The translations under genes and the position numbers were made by a program. A DNA stretch of 64,000 bases from Pseudoxanthomonas daejeonensis (GTDB lineage Bacteria > Pseudomonadota > Gammaproteobacteria > Xanthomonadales > Xanthomonadaceae). This document shows positions 17,213 to 27,920 of the stretch, piece after piece. A model generated the notes under the pieces. The model saw nothing but the letters and a program-made list of their open reading frames with translations. It did not search any database and had not been told where the DNA came from. The DNA lies in contig NZ_PDWN01000005.1 in assembly GCF_010093205.1 (NCBI RefSeq), positions 124,001 to 188,000 of the forward strand, read 5' to 3'. How positions within the stretch are numbered: position 1 is the stretch's first letter; each line of letters opens with the position of its first letter.

Positions 17213-18319
17213 GTGCGCATTCTGTTCGTCGGCGATGACACCGTATTCCCCGCCACGCTGGTCGAGCTGGTCTCCGAGCTGGGCGCGGACTGGGAAGTCG
17301 AACGCTGCACGGAGGCCGGCACCGCCATGGCGCGCGTCTCGGCCGCGCCGGTCGACGTGATCCTGGTGGCACCGACGCTTCCGGACATGCCCGCGGCCAC
17401 CCTGCTCGGCCAGGTCCGCACGCTGCGCGCCGAAGCCTCGCGCGTGGCCGTCATCGACGGCGGCCAGAACCCGCCGGCGCGGATCATCGGCCTGGCCCAC
17501 CGCTTCCTGCCCGCCCCGCTGGCACCCGAACTGCTGCTGGAATCGATCGGAAGCCTGGAAGAACTGCGCGAGCTGCTCGACAACCCGGAACTGCGCGAGC
17601 GCATCGGCCGGGTCGAACAGCTGCCTTCGCCGCCGCAGCTCTACCTGCGGCTGATGAATGCCCTGGAGACCGACGAGCACACCAGTGCCGCCCAGATCGC
17701 ACAGCTGGTGTCCGGCGATCCGGCGATCGCGGCCAAGGTGCTGCAGTTGTGCAACTCGGCCTACTTCTCCAATGGCCGCACGATCACCGACCTGCGCGCC
17801 GCCGTCACCCGGCTGGGCATCGCCACCCTGCGCGACCTGGTCCTGGCCAGCGAGGTCTTCTCGCTGCCCGGCGTGGCCGGCGTGGATCGCGCCGCGCTCC
17901 AGGCGCGCGCGCTGATGGCCACCCGCCTGGCCAAGCGCATGCTGCCCGAATCCAGCGCCGAACTCGGCGCCACCGCCGCGCTGCTGGCCGACATCGGCCT
18001 GCTGCTGCCAGGTGTGCGCGACGAACGCGAGCCCTTCGTGGAAGGCGACACGCGTCCGGGACACGCCGAAGCGGGTGCCTACCTGCTGGGCCTGTGGGGC
18101 CTGCCGATGCCGATCATCGAGGCGGTGGCGTTCCATCGCACCCCCGCGCGCTCGAGCACCCGCAGCTTCTGGGTCACCGGTGCGGTGCATGTGGCCATGG
18201 CCCTGGCCGCCGGCGAGGAACCCGACGAGGCCTACCTGTCGCGTGCCGGCGCGCTTTCGCGCCTGGGCGAGTGGCGCGACTACGCCGAGTCGCTCAACGC
18301 AACGGCAATGGCGGCCTGA
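17213..18319 (+). CDS. HDOD-domain signalling protein with degenerate receiver domain
   Basis: A 368-residue protein in two parts. Residues 1-115 have the fold pattern of a CheY receiver (RILFVGDDTVF, DVILVAPTLPDMPA), but the phospho-acceptor Asp is Ala53 and the switch Lys is replaced in FLPAP (98-101), so it should not be phosphorylated. Residues about 135-330 form an HDOD domain (VEQLPSPPQLYLRLM, LVSGDPAIAAKVLQLCNSAYF, RLGIATLRDLVLASEVF), a non-enzymatic relative of HD phosphohydrolases found in signalling. The GTG at 17213 has an ideal AGGGAGG site 5 nt upstream and begins on the first beta strand; an in-frame TTG 21 bp earlier is unlikely. Confidence 0.85.
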   Translation: MRILFVGDDTVFPATLVELVSELGADWEVERCTEAGTAMARVSAAPVDVILVAPTLPDMPAATLLGQVRTLRAEASRVAVIDGGQNPPARIIGLAHRFLPAPLAPELLLESIGSLEELRELLDNPELRERIGRVEQLPSPPQLYLRLMNALETDEHTSAAQIAQLVSGDPAIAAKVLQLCNSAYFSNGRTITDLRAAVTRLGIATLRDLVLASEVFSLPGVAGVDRAALQARALMATRLAKRMLPESSAELGATAALLADIGLLLPGVRDEREPFVEGDTRPGHAEAGAYLLGLWGLPMPIIEAVAFHRTPARSSTRSFWVTGAVHVAMALAAGEEPDEAYLSRAGALSRLGEWRDYAESLNATAMAA

Positions 18320-18359
18320 TCGGGCCCGAGGCTACCCACCCCGGCTTGCGGTCCGACGG

Positions 18360-20234
18360 TCACCCGCGCAGAAGCGCTTCCGCGCGCGCGGCAACCGGCT
18401 CCCAGATCGAACGCTGCGCTTCGATGGCGGTTTCGTGTCGCCGCCACTTGTCCGGACTGGGCGCGGTAAGCGTGTAGCGCGAAAGCGGCAGCTCGGCACC
18501 CAGTTCCCGATCCCATTCCAGTCCGGCCCACGCGCACAGGCGCGATGCCTCCTGCTGGGGTGCGGCGAGGAATGCGTCATGGCGGATGCCGGTCCAGCTG
18601 CCAGCGGGCAGCGCCTGCAGGTCGTCGAGCAGGATCCGCGTGGCGGCGGCCCACTGGCGGGCCACGACTTCCTCGAGCGGCTGTCCGTTGCTTTCGCGCC
18701 ATCCCGGCGTCAACAGGAAAGACCAGGTCGGCCCATCCCAGCCCGGCAGGTTCGGGTACATGCCGAAATCCCCCGAGCGCCAGCCGTCGATCATGCTGCC
18801 GAGCACCTGCCGCGGATCGCGGTACAGGAACACGAAGCGCGCCTCCGGGAACACCGTGCGCAGGAACGGGATCCGCAGCGCGTTCTTCGGCGTCTTCTCC
18901 AGCATGCGCAACGGGGCGACCGCTGGGGACCGTCCGTCGCGGTCGCGCAACTGGCGGAAGAAGCGTTCGCGCAGCGTCGCGGCGGCCTCGGCGGTGGCAT
19001 CGGCGGCCTGAAGGCGATTGGAATCCCAACCGTGTGCCCCCGGCCCCAGCCCCGGAACGCCCTCGATCAGGGAATGGCTCTCGTCGCCTGGCGAATACAG
19101 CGCCGGTGCAGCAGCCAGGGTTTCGAACAGCAGCGTGGAGCCTGAGCGCGGCGGACTGACGATGAACAGTGGCCGGTCAAAAAGGGAGTCGCCCGCATTC
19201 GCCCGCGTGGACGCAGCGCGATCGGGCACCACCGCCGCGCCGGCATGTACGCCGATGGCCGGCTCGCCATGCCGGTCCAGCCTGGACTCGTCGGCGGCCG
19301 TGGCCAACGCCATGTCCAGCACATGCGATCCCAGCGCCTGCAGGAAGCCCAGCTCGTTCTTGAGGCCGACCTGGCCGGCACCCAGCGCGTCCAGTTCGAG
19401 GCGGATGTCGTCGAGCAGGCGCTGGTAGCGCGGCAGGCCTTCGCCGCGGTCGCCGTGCACGGCCCACAGCGCCTGCCAGCGGCGGGCGAAACGCAGCAGC
19501 GCCTGCTGCACCGGGCCAAGCCGCGGATCGGATACCGCTTCGCCGAGCAGGAACACGATGTGCTCGCGCAGCTCCCACGGCGACATCACCGCCGGGGCGT
19601 TGAAGTTCTCCAGGTCCAGCGACGGCGCCGCGCGTCCCGCCTGCGGAGCGAATCGGACAGGCTCCCAGTCCGCGCGATGGGTCCCCGGCGGCCGGGCCTG
19701 CGCGAGCAGGTCCCAGAAGCCTTCCCCACCGACGGTGTCGGCGACCAGGTGGATGCGCGTCTCGTTGCCGCCGTTGAGCACCCGATGGCGTCGCCAGGTA
19801 TCGAATATCCAGCACTCGCCGGCGGCCATGTTCACTTCGCCTTCGCCGCACTGGAATCGCACCGATGGCGTGGTCACGATCGGCACGTGCACGCGCATGC
19901 GTTCGCGCCAGTAGTAGTTGATGTCCACGTGTGCGCGCACTTCGGCCTGGCCGGAAAGCCGCATGAGGCGCGCACGGCCCCACGTCGCTCCGAGGTGTTC
20001 GAGCACCTGCAGCAGGTAGGGACATTCCGCCAGCGCCGGGGTCGGCCGCATGGGGCCACTGAGCTCGTCGCTGTCCGGGTCGCCATGCGTGGTGATCAGG
20101 GTCAGCGCGCTGTTGCCATCGTCCTGCTGGGTTCGTCCACGCCACCAGCGAGGATCCACCGCGGCCACCTCGCGAGCCAGGGCGTCGGCATCGAACAGGA
20201 CGGGCAGCTGGAGGAAGGGAACCTGCAGTTTCAT
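18360..20234 (-). CDS. Fusion of aspartyl/asparaginyl beta-hydroxylase and sulfotransferase domains
   Basis: A 624-residue two-domain protein. Residues 1-200 resemble the 2-oxoglutarate/Fe(II) Asp/Asn beta-hydroxylase (LpxO-like) family: HVDINYYWRERMRVHVPI holds the His102-X-Asp104 pair, RHRVLNGG the distal His150, and TRIHLV the 2-oxoglutarate Arg160. Residues about 355-610 are a sulfotransferase: the PAPS 5'-phosphate loop is FIVSPPRSGSTLLFETL (361-369) and the 3'-phosphate motif FLYRDPRQVLGSM (around 472-480). A linker of about 150 residues joins them. The acceptor is unknown. It is convergent with the HDOD gene. Start: ATG at 20232-20234. Confidence 0.85.
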   Translation of the reverse strand: MKLQVPFLQLPVLFDADALAREVAAVDPRWWRGRTQQDDGNSALTLITTHGDPDSDELSGPMRPTPALAECPYLLQVLEHLGATWGRARLMRLSGQAEVRAHVDINYYWRERMRVHVPIVTTPSVRFQCGEGEVNMAAGECWIFDTWRRHRVLNGGNETRIHLVADTVGGEGFWDLLAQARPPGTHRADWEPVRFAPQAGRAAPSLDLENFNAPAVMSPWELREHIVFLLGEAVSDPRLGPVQQALLRFARRWQALWAVHGDRGEGLPRYQRLLDDIRLELDALGAGQVGLKNELGFLQALGSHVLDMALATAADESRLDRHGEPAIGVHAGAAVVPDRAASTRANAGDSLFDRPLFIVSPPRSGSTLLFETLAAAPALYSPGDESHSLIEGVPGLGPGAHGWDSNRLQAADATAEAAATLRERFFRQLRDRDGRSPAVAPLRMLEKTPKNALRIPFLRTVFPEARFVFLYRDPRQVLGSMIDGWRSGDFGMYPNLPGWDGPTWSFLLTPGWRESNGQPLEEVVARQWAAATRILLDDLQALPAGSWTGIRHDAFLAAPQQEASRLCAWAGLEWDRELGAELPLSRYTLTAPSPDKWRRHETAIEAQRSIWEPVAARAEALLRG

Positions 20235-20319
20235 GGCGGACTGGGATGCTTGCGGAACGCGCAGTTTCGCAAATGCCGCCGTCGCCGGCACGTGCCTGTG
20301 GACACGGTCCGGTCGCGGT

Positions 20320-21000
20320 TCAGCCCTTTCCTTGCCGGTGCAGGATGGTCAGGCCGATCAGGCGCGAGACCACCAGCGCGATGTACATGACCCCGGCGAA
20401 CTGGGCCAGCATGGCCAGTGCGCGCGCTTGCGGCAGGACCGGCACCACGTCGCTCAGGCCCACTCCCGAAAGCAGGCTGAAGCTCAGGTACAGCAGCTCC
20501 ATCCAGGTGCGCTGCGGGGCATCAGACGCCGCCACGAAGCTGCCGGGGTTGACGATCTGGCACACCGAGAAGGCGAAGGCGAAGGCCCATGCGAGCAGGG
20601 TGAAGGTGGCGCCGCAGGCGTACAGCTCGTCGCGCGTGACCTCATGGTCGGCCAGCATGTAGGCGGTCAGGCTGGCCGCCGTGTAGAAGTACAGCAGGCT
20701 TTCCAGCGCCTGCGACATCGCGGTGAGGGCCTGCATGTTCAGCACCGCCGCGGCGATGGACAGCAGCACCGCCGGCATCGCCAGGCACCAGGCCACCCAG
20801 CCCAGGGCCGGGCTGCGCTTGACCACCCATACCGCCAGCAACAGGACCACGATGCCGAACGCGCCGAACAGCGCACGACCGGCGGCAGCCTGTTCCATGA
20901 CCGGATACAGCAGCACCCCGGCCAGCTGCACGGCCAGCAGCAGCGCCGACGGATGGCGCCGCGCCCTTACCAGCCAGCGAAGGTGCGAGAACAGGGCCAT
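20320..21000 (-). CDS. Two-TM ion-channel family protein with non-canonical selectivity filter
   Basis: A 226-residue membrane protein with about six hydrophobic segments; the last two (about 130-150 and 190-215) flank a pore helix and filter as in the Ion_trans_2 potassium-channel family. The sequence is LLYLSFSLLSGVGLSDVVPV, with SGVGLSD (178-184) where K+ channels have TVGYGD. The central Gly and the final Asp remain, the Tyr is lost, so K+ selectivity cannot be assumed. The start ATG is at 20998-21000. A 53-residue membrane protein gene ends four bases upstream, and the sulfotransferase fusion gene lies 85 bp further upstream of its own start in the direction of reading. Confidence 0.75.
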   Translation of the reverse strand: MALFSHLRWLVRARRHPSALLLAVQLAGVLLYPVMEQAAAGRALFGAFGIVVLLLAVWVVKRSPALGWVAWCLAMPAVLLSIAAAVLNMQALTAMSQALESLLYFYTAASLTAYMLADHEVTRDELYACGATFTLLAWAFAFAFSVCQIVNPGSFVAASDAPQRTWMELLYLSFSLLSGVGLSDVVPVLPQARALAMLAQFAGVMYIALVVSRLIGLTILHRQGKG

Positions 21001-21004
21001 CGCG

Positions 21005-21166
21005 TCAGAAGTGTTTGAAAAGCGCGTAGTAGACGACGTAGATCCAGCCGAGGATGCCGTGGATCAGCACCCACAGCAGCGACTTGTTGGCCGTCCACGA
21101 AATGGTGATCGCCAGGGCCGTTCCGAAGCCGATGCCCGCCCTGACCACGCTGCTGCCTGCACTCAT
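21005..21166 (-). CDS. Small membrane protein (53 aa)
   Basis: A short gene missed by common length limits. The ATG at 21164-21166 is preceded by a strong GAGGAG ribosome binding site at 5-6 nt, and the TGA is at 21005-21007, so its stop lies four bases before the channel gene. The product begins MSAGSSVVRAGIGFGTALAI and has two hydrophobic segments (about 10-24 and 30-50) with a polar ISWTANKS turn between them, ending YYALFKHF. It looks translationally coupled to the channel gene and might be an accessory subunit. The family is not recognised. Confidence 0.7.
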   Translation of the reverse strand: MSAGSSVVRAGIGFGTALAITISWTANKSLLWVLIHGILGWIYVVYYALFKHF

Positions 21167-21252
21167 TGCCGCTCCTCGCCTGTACGGGACAGGCGCGACG
21201 ATAGCGCATCACCGCCGCGGCCGGCAGGGCCGCGACGGCGCCGGGTCGGCGA

Positions 21253-23370
<2,118 letters not shown>

Positions 23371-23434
23371 CTTCCGCGCGCATTAGACCACAGGCAGCCG
23401 GGACCGGGAGCCCGGCTCTCAAGGCCGGGGGGGT

Positions 23435-24853
23435 TCAGCGCGGCAGCGCGTGCACCGCCCGGGCATGGCCGGACACGATTCCCAGCGTCGAAGCATCGCT
23501 GTCGAACAGCGAGAACAGGCCCTGCGCCTCCTGCGGCGGATCGCCGGTGAACGGATCGCCGGGCGCCCACATCCAGTCGGCGTTGCTGGTGCGGCCACGG
23601 CCACCCCAGGCCCAGAAGTTGGATCCGGCGATGGCATCGCCCGCCTGCATCCGTTGCAGCACGCGGTCGTAGATCGCCTGGTAGAAGCGGTCGCGTGCCT
23701 GCGTGCCCGACGCCGGGTCGTAGGCGCCCTGGTCGCGGTTTAGGCCGAACTCGGAAAGGACGATCGGCTTGCCCAGCTTGCCCGCCACCTCGATGTGGCG
23801 GTCGATGTAGTCCAGCGACGTCGCCAGCCCGGACTCCAGCCGCGCAGCCGGATCCTTGTGGTCGATCCAGCTCCAGTTCGACGGCCACAGGTGGAAGGTC
23901 AGGTAATCGACATTGGCCGTGGTGTGTGCGCGCACGAACAGGTCCATGTCGCCCGCCGAACCCTTCTCGCCTTCGCTGCCGGTGCTGACCAGTTGCCTGG
24001 GCGCCAGGCCGCGGATGAAGCCGGCGGTCTCGTCGATCCAGCGCACGTAGACGTCGGCATTGGCTTTCCCGTCGGCGTCGCTGCCCGGGCGCGGCTCGTT
24101 GGCCAACTGCCAGGACATCACCGTCGGATCGTCGACGTAGGCCATGCCGTTGATGCTGTTGGTGCGACCGATAACCGTACGGATCGCATCGCGATACCAG
24201 GCCTGCGCCTCCGGGATCGCATAGAAGCGCGCCGAGTTCTGCATGAACCCGTTCCAGTCGCCGGTCAGGTCCGGGTCATGCTCCGACACCGATCCGCCGG
24301 TGGCCCAGGCCACGTACTGGGACATGCCGCCGGACCACTGCCAGAAATTGTTGAGGTAGAGCACGGCCTTCATGTCGCGCTTGGCCATCTCCGCCAGCAG
24401 GTAGTCCAGGCCCAGCAGCAGCTGCTCGTCGTACACGCCCGGCTCGCCCATGATCGCCGGCCGCACGCCGCGCTTGAAACCACTGGCTTCCGACATCGCC
24501 AGCACGCGCAGGTTGTCGATGCCGGCGGCCTTGAGCTGGTCCAGTTCCGCACGCAGGCGCTCGCGGTCGCCGACGCCATCGGGCGCGCCCAGGTAGGCGC
24601 CGTACCAGAAGTTCGCGCCGGCGAAGCGATAGGGTTTTCCGTCGAGCACGAAGTGCGTGCCCTGGACACTGACGAAACCGGACTGCTGCGTCGGCGCCGT
24701 CGGGCTGGCGGCGGCAGGGGCGACACCGGCCTGCGCGCTACCGGCACCTTCGGGGCCGGATTTCCCGGAGCAGGCTGCCAGCAGGCCGGACAGCGACAGG
24801 ACACCCAACATCGCGATGCGGCCGAAGCCGTTCGCCCACATGGACACGTGCAT
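23435..24853 (-). CDS. GH5-type mannan endo-1,4-beta-mannosidase-like lipoprotein
   Basis: A 472-residue secreted glycoside hydrolase. The N terminus has a lipoprotein signal with lipobox LSGLLAAC (Cys28), then a Gly/Ala/Pro-rich linker to about residue 58. The TIM-barrel part carries the GH5 acid/base Glu253 in SWQLANEPRPG and the nucleophile Glu368 in PIVLSEFGLN, as well as NFWYGAYLG and YVDDPTVMSW blocks typical of beta-mannanases. It probably acts outside the cell or in the periplasm on beta-mannan. The ATG at 24851-24853 has an AGGGG site; upstream codons are not signal-like. A weak promoter (TTGCGG, 16 bp, TAAGGT) lies in the gap to ggt. Confidence 0.85.
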   Translation of the reverse strand: MHVSMWANGFGRIAMLGVLSLSGLLAACSGKSGPEGAGSAQAGVAPAAASPTAPTQQSGFVSVQGTHFVLDGKPYRFAGANFWYGAYLGAPDGVGDRERLRAELDQLKAAGIDNLRVLAMSEASGFKRGVRPAIMGEPGVYDEQLLLGLDYLLAEMAKRDMKAVLYLNNFWQWSGGMSQYVAWATGGSVSEHDPDLTGDWNGFMQNSARFYAIPEAQAWYRDAIRTVIGRTNSINGMAYVDDPTVMSWQLANEPRPGSDADGKANADVYVRWIDETAGFIRGLAPRQLVSTGSEGEKGSAGDMDLFVRAHTTANVDYLTFHLWPSNWSWIDHKDPAARLESGLATSLDYIDRHIEVAGKLGKPIVLSEFGLNRDQGAYDPASGTQARDRFYQAIYDRVLQRMQAGDAIAGSNFWAWGGRGRTSNADWMWAPGDPFTGDPPQEAQGLFSLFDSDASTLGIVSGHARAVHALPR

Positions 24854-24981
24854 GGAAGAACCCCTAGCCGTCAGCCCGTGATCGCACACGGATGCGGCGC
24901 ACCTTACACGGTGCCAATGCACCCGCAAAACACATGCGAATGGCGCATATCAGCTATTCCTGGCATGCGCCGTGCCACTAC

Positions 24982-26706
24982 TCAATAGCCGGCGGCGTGC
25001 CCATCCTTGCGGCTCTCGGAGGCGCCGAAGTACACGCCGTTGCCCGGATCGCGCTGGATCGCCTGGTAACCGCCGTAGGGACCGTCGGCGAAGATGACGC
25101 GATGGCCCTTGCGCATCAGCGCGCGGATGGTCTCGTACGGGAAGCCGGTTTCCAGGTTCACTTCGCCACCGTCGCTCATCGCGGTGGACTGTCCGGTCGG
25201 CTCGGTCGAACCCTCGTGCTGGATGCGCGGCGCATCGCCCGCTTCCTGCAGGTTCATGCCGAAGTCGACCAGGTTCATCACGATCTGCACGTGGCCCTGC
25301 GGCTGCATCGCGCCGCCCATCACCCCGAAACTGACCCAGGGCTTGCCATCCTTGGTGATGAAGGCCGGGATGATGGTCTGGAACGGGCGCTTGCCCGGTG
25401 CATACGCGTTCGGGTGGGCCCGCTGTTCATCGGATGCCGGCAGGACGAACATCTCGCCGCGGTCCTGCAGGATGAAACCCAGTCCCGGCGGCGCCATGCC
25501 GCTGCCCATGCCGCGGTAATTGGACTGGATCAGCGAAACCATCATGCCGTCGGCATCGGCGGTGGTGAGGTAGATGGTGTCGCCCTCTTCCAGCTGCTTG
25601 GGCGTGCCCGGCTGCACTTCGCGCAGCGCCTTGTCGGGGGAAACCAGCTTGCGCCGCTGCGCGGCGTAGTCCTTGGATACCAGGCGGTCGACCGGTGCCG
25701 GGCTGAAGGCCGGATCGGCGTAGAAGCGCGCGCGGTCGGCGAAGGCCAGCTTCTTGGCTTCGACGAACAGGTGCACGTGCTCGGGCGAGCCGAAGGCGAT
25801 TTTCGAGAAGTCGTAGCCTTCGAGGATGTTGAGCATCTGCAGCGCGGCGATGCCCTGGCTGTTGGGCGGCAGCTCCCAGACGTCGACGCCGCGGTAGTTG
25901 GTCGAAACCGGTTGGACCCATTCGCCCTGGTGCGTGGCCAGGTCCTCGTAGGACAGGAAGCCGTCATTGGCCCGGAAGTAGGCATCGATGGTGCGTGCGA
26001 TGTCGCCCTTGTAGAACGCGTCGCGGCCGCCGTCGGCGATCTTCTGCAGGGTGTCGGCCAGGTTCGGGTTCTTCCACATCTCGCCCTTGCGGGGCGCGCG
26101 CCCGTCGATCGTGAACTGCTCCTTGAAACCCGGGTACTGCGACAGCCGCGGCACCGAACGGTCCCAGTAGTACGCGATCACCTCGTGCACCGGATGGCCT
26201 TCGCGCGCGTAGCGGATCGCCGGCGCCAGGTTGTCGGCCATCGGCAGGCGGCCGAAGCGGTCGTGCAGCGCGAACCAGCCGTCGACCGTTCCGGGCACCG
26301 ACACCGGCAGCGGCCCGGTCGGCGGGATGTCCTTGAGGCCGCGGCGCTGGAACTCGGCCAGGGTCAGCGACTTCGGCGAGCGCCCCGAGCCGTTGTAGCC
26401 ATACAGTTTCTTCGTCTTCGGATCCCACACGATGGCGAACAGGTCGCCACCGATCCCATTGCCGGTCGGCTCCATCAACCCGAGCGCCGCGTTGGCGGCG
26501 ATCGCCGCGTCCATCGCCGACCCGCCCTGCTTCATCGTGTCCAGGGCGACCTGGGTCGCCAGCGGATGGGAGGTGGCCGCCATCGCGTGCGGTGCGATCA
26601 CTTCGGAACGGGTGGCGAACAGTTGGCCGGTGACGCGGTCGGCGGCACAGGCGATCGCTGGCACCAGCAGCACGGCGCAGAACAGGGAGCGATGGAACAG
26701 GGACAT
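24982..26706 (-). CDS. ggt: Gamma-glutamyltransferase
   Basis: A 574-residue periplasmic N-terminal-nucleophile hydrolase acting on glutathione and gamma-glutamyl peptides. It has a signal peptide (cleavage near ACAA, residue 22). The large-subunit block MVSLIQSNYRG and the self-cleavage site GDTIYLTTADADG predict the nucleophile Thr377, aligned with Thr391 of the E. coli enzyme. ATSHPLATQVALD and GNGIGGDLFAIVWD are typical early blocks, VMGGAMQPQGHVQ is near the C terminus. The start is the ATG at 26704-26706. Neighbours give no pathway clue. Confidence 0.94.
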   Translation of the reverse strand: MSLFHRSLFCAVLLVPAIACAADRVTGQLFATRSEVIAPHAMAATSHPLATQVALDTMKQGGSAMDAAIAANAALGLMEPTGNGIGGDLFAIVWDPKTKKLYGYNGSGRSPKSLTLAEFQRRGLKDIPPTGPLPVSVPGTVDGWFALHDRFGRLPMADNLAPAIRYAREGHPVHEVIAYYWDRSVPRLSQYPGFKEQFTIDGRAPRKGEMWKNPNLADTLQKIADGGRDAFYKGDIARTIDAYFRANDGFLSYEDLATHQGEWVQPVSTNYRGVDVWELPPNSQGIAALQMLNILEGYDFSKIAFGSPEHVHLFVEAKKLAFADRARFYADPAFSPAPVDRLVSKDYAAQRRKLVSPDKALREVQPGTPKQLEEGDTIYLTTADADGMMVSLIQSNYRGMGSGMAPPGLGFILQDRGEMFVLPASDEQRAHPNAYAPGKRPFQTIIPAFITKDGKPWVSFGVMGGAMQPQGHVQIVMNLVDFGMNLQEAGDAPRIQHEGSTEPTGQSTAMSDGGEVNLETGFPYETIRALMRKGHRVIFADGPYGGYQAIQRDPGNGVYFGASESRKDGHAAGY

Positions 26707-26791
26707 GGCGTTGCACCGGGACGTAGCGAACGGAATCCCGGAAAGATAGCCGATCGCCGCCTGCCCGCGCCGGACCGGGTCGACAGTCCCC

Positions 26792-27829
26792 TCAACCGGC
26801 CGGGATGGTCACCAGCGGCGAGCCACTGCCGCCACCGGTATCGGCGATCGACAGCATGATCTGGGTGATCAGGAACATCTGCTTGGAACCCTCGTCGCGT
26901 CCGTCGATCCAGTACCAGCGGCCACGGAACTGCGTCGCCACGTGGGCGTCAACCGGCGCCGCGGTCCCGCTGTGGATGCGCACCAGGTATGGCTCGGCCG
27001 AAGGCGGCGTGCCTTCCATCTCCACGCCCTGCGACAGCTCCATCAGGATCTCGAACATCGAGCGCGTCGCGATCGCCAGTTCGCCCTGGTCGTGCGGATA
27101 GGTGGCGAACACCACGCGCAGTTCGCCCACCCCGCGCTGGATGCCCAGCCGCTCCGACAGGTACTGCAGGTCGGCCTCCTCCTGCGCGCTCAGCGCCGGA
27201 CGCACCCGCGCCAGCGCCGAGAACGTCTCTTCCTTCTGCCGCACGCGTACCGCCAGGCCCTGGCTGCGCTGAAGGCGCCTCAAGGCGGCGACCACCTCCA
27301 TGAAATCCTCGTCGGCCCTTTGCTCGAACAACGGTGCGCGACTGGTGTTGCCGACGCCGTTGATCGAGCGTACCGCCAGTGGAAACAGCCGGTCCGAGGC
27401 CCAGCCGGCCTCCATCATCGCCAGCACCGCCGCCGGCGGCAGGGGCGCCAGCAGGTGGCGGGAGAAACGGTCACCGGTCACCGGCGTGTAGGTCACCGTC
27501 GGGGTTTCGCGCAGCATCACCGCGCCGCCGATCGCGCCAGCGTCGCTGTCGATCGCCGGCGTGATCGCCGCGTGCAGTTCACCGGTGCTTTCGCGCGTGT
27601 ACTGGCTGATGACCGATGTGACGCCCAGGAACATCGGCGCATCGCCATGGCGCAGCGCGACGATGTTGGTCAGCAGCTGCTCCTTCTCGCTCTGGCGCAG
27701 GCGCTCGGTGTAGTCGGTGCGGTCGATCCCGACCCGCGCCGCGCCGAGGCTCGCGCATCCGGCCAGCAGGGCGACCAGCCCGCCGGCCATCCCCGCTGCC
27801 AGCCAGGTCCTCGCTTCGCGGTGCGCCAT
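26792..27829 (-). CDS. Outer-membrane-type lipoprotein of unknown function
   Basis: A 345-residue lipoprotein: the signal sequence ends in the lipobox ALLAGC (Cys25), followed by ASLGA. The mature part begins with YTERLRQSEKEQLLTNIVAL and RHGDAPMFLGVTSVI, blocks shared by a family of proteobacterial lipoproteins with no known role. A much longer open frame runs upstream but it overlaps the PhnD-like gene in another frame and is not lipoprotein-like, so I start at the ATG at 27827-27829. It lies 91 bp downstream of the PhnD-like gene in the ilvD operon direction. Residue +2 is Ala rather than Asp, which favours the outer membrane. Confidence 0.78.
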   Translation of the reverse strand: MAHREARTWLAAGMAGGLVALLAGCASLGAARVGIDRTDYTERLRQSEKEQLLTNIVALRHGDAPMFLGVTSVISQYTRESTGELHAAITPAIDSDAGAIGGAVMLRETPTVTYTPVTGDRFSRHLLAPLPPAAVLAMMEAGWASDRLFPLAVRSINGVGNTSRAPLFEQRADEDFMEVVAALRRLQRSQGLAVRVRQKEETFSALARVRPALSAQEEADLQYLSERLGIQRGVGELRVVFATYPHDQGELAIATRSMFEILMELSQGVEMEGTPPSAEPYLVRIHSGTAAPVDAHVATQFRGRWYWIDGRDEGSKQMFLITQIMLSIADTGGGSGSPLVTIPAG

Positions 27830-27920
27830 CGGCCGTTCCCCGTCCCCGAGTCGGCGCCAGATTACGCCAACTTTCCCCCGTGCGGCCGCTGGATCGGGCG
27901 CGCGCCGATGGACCCATGGG

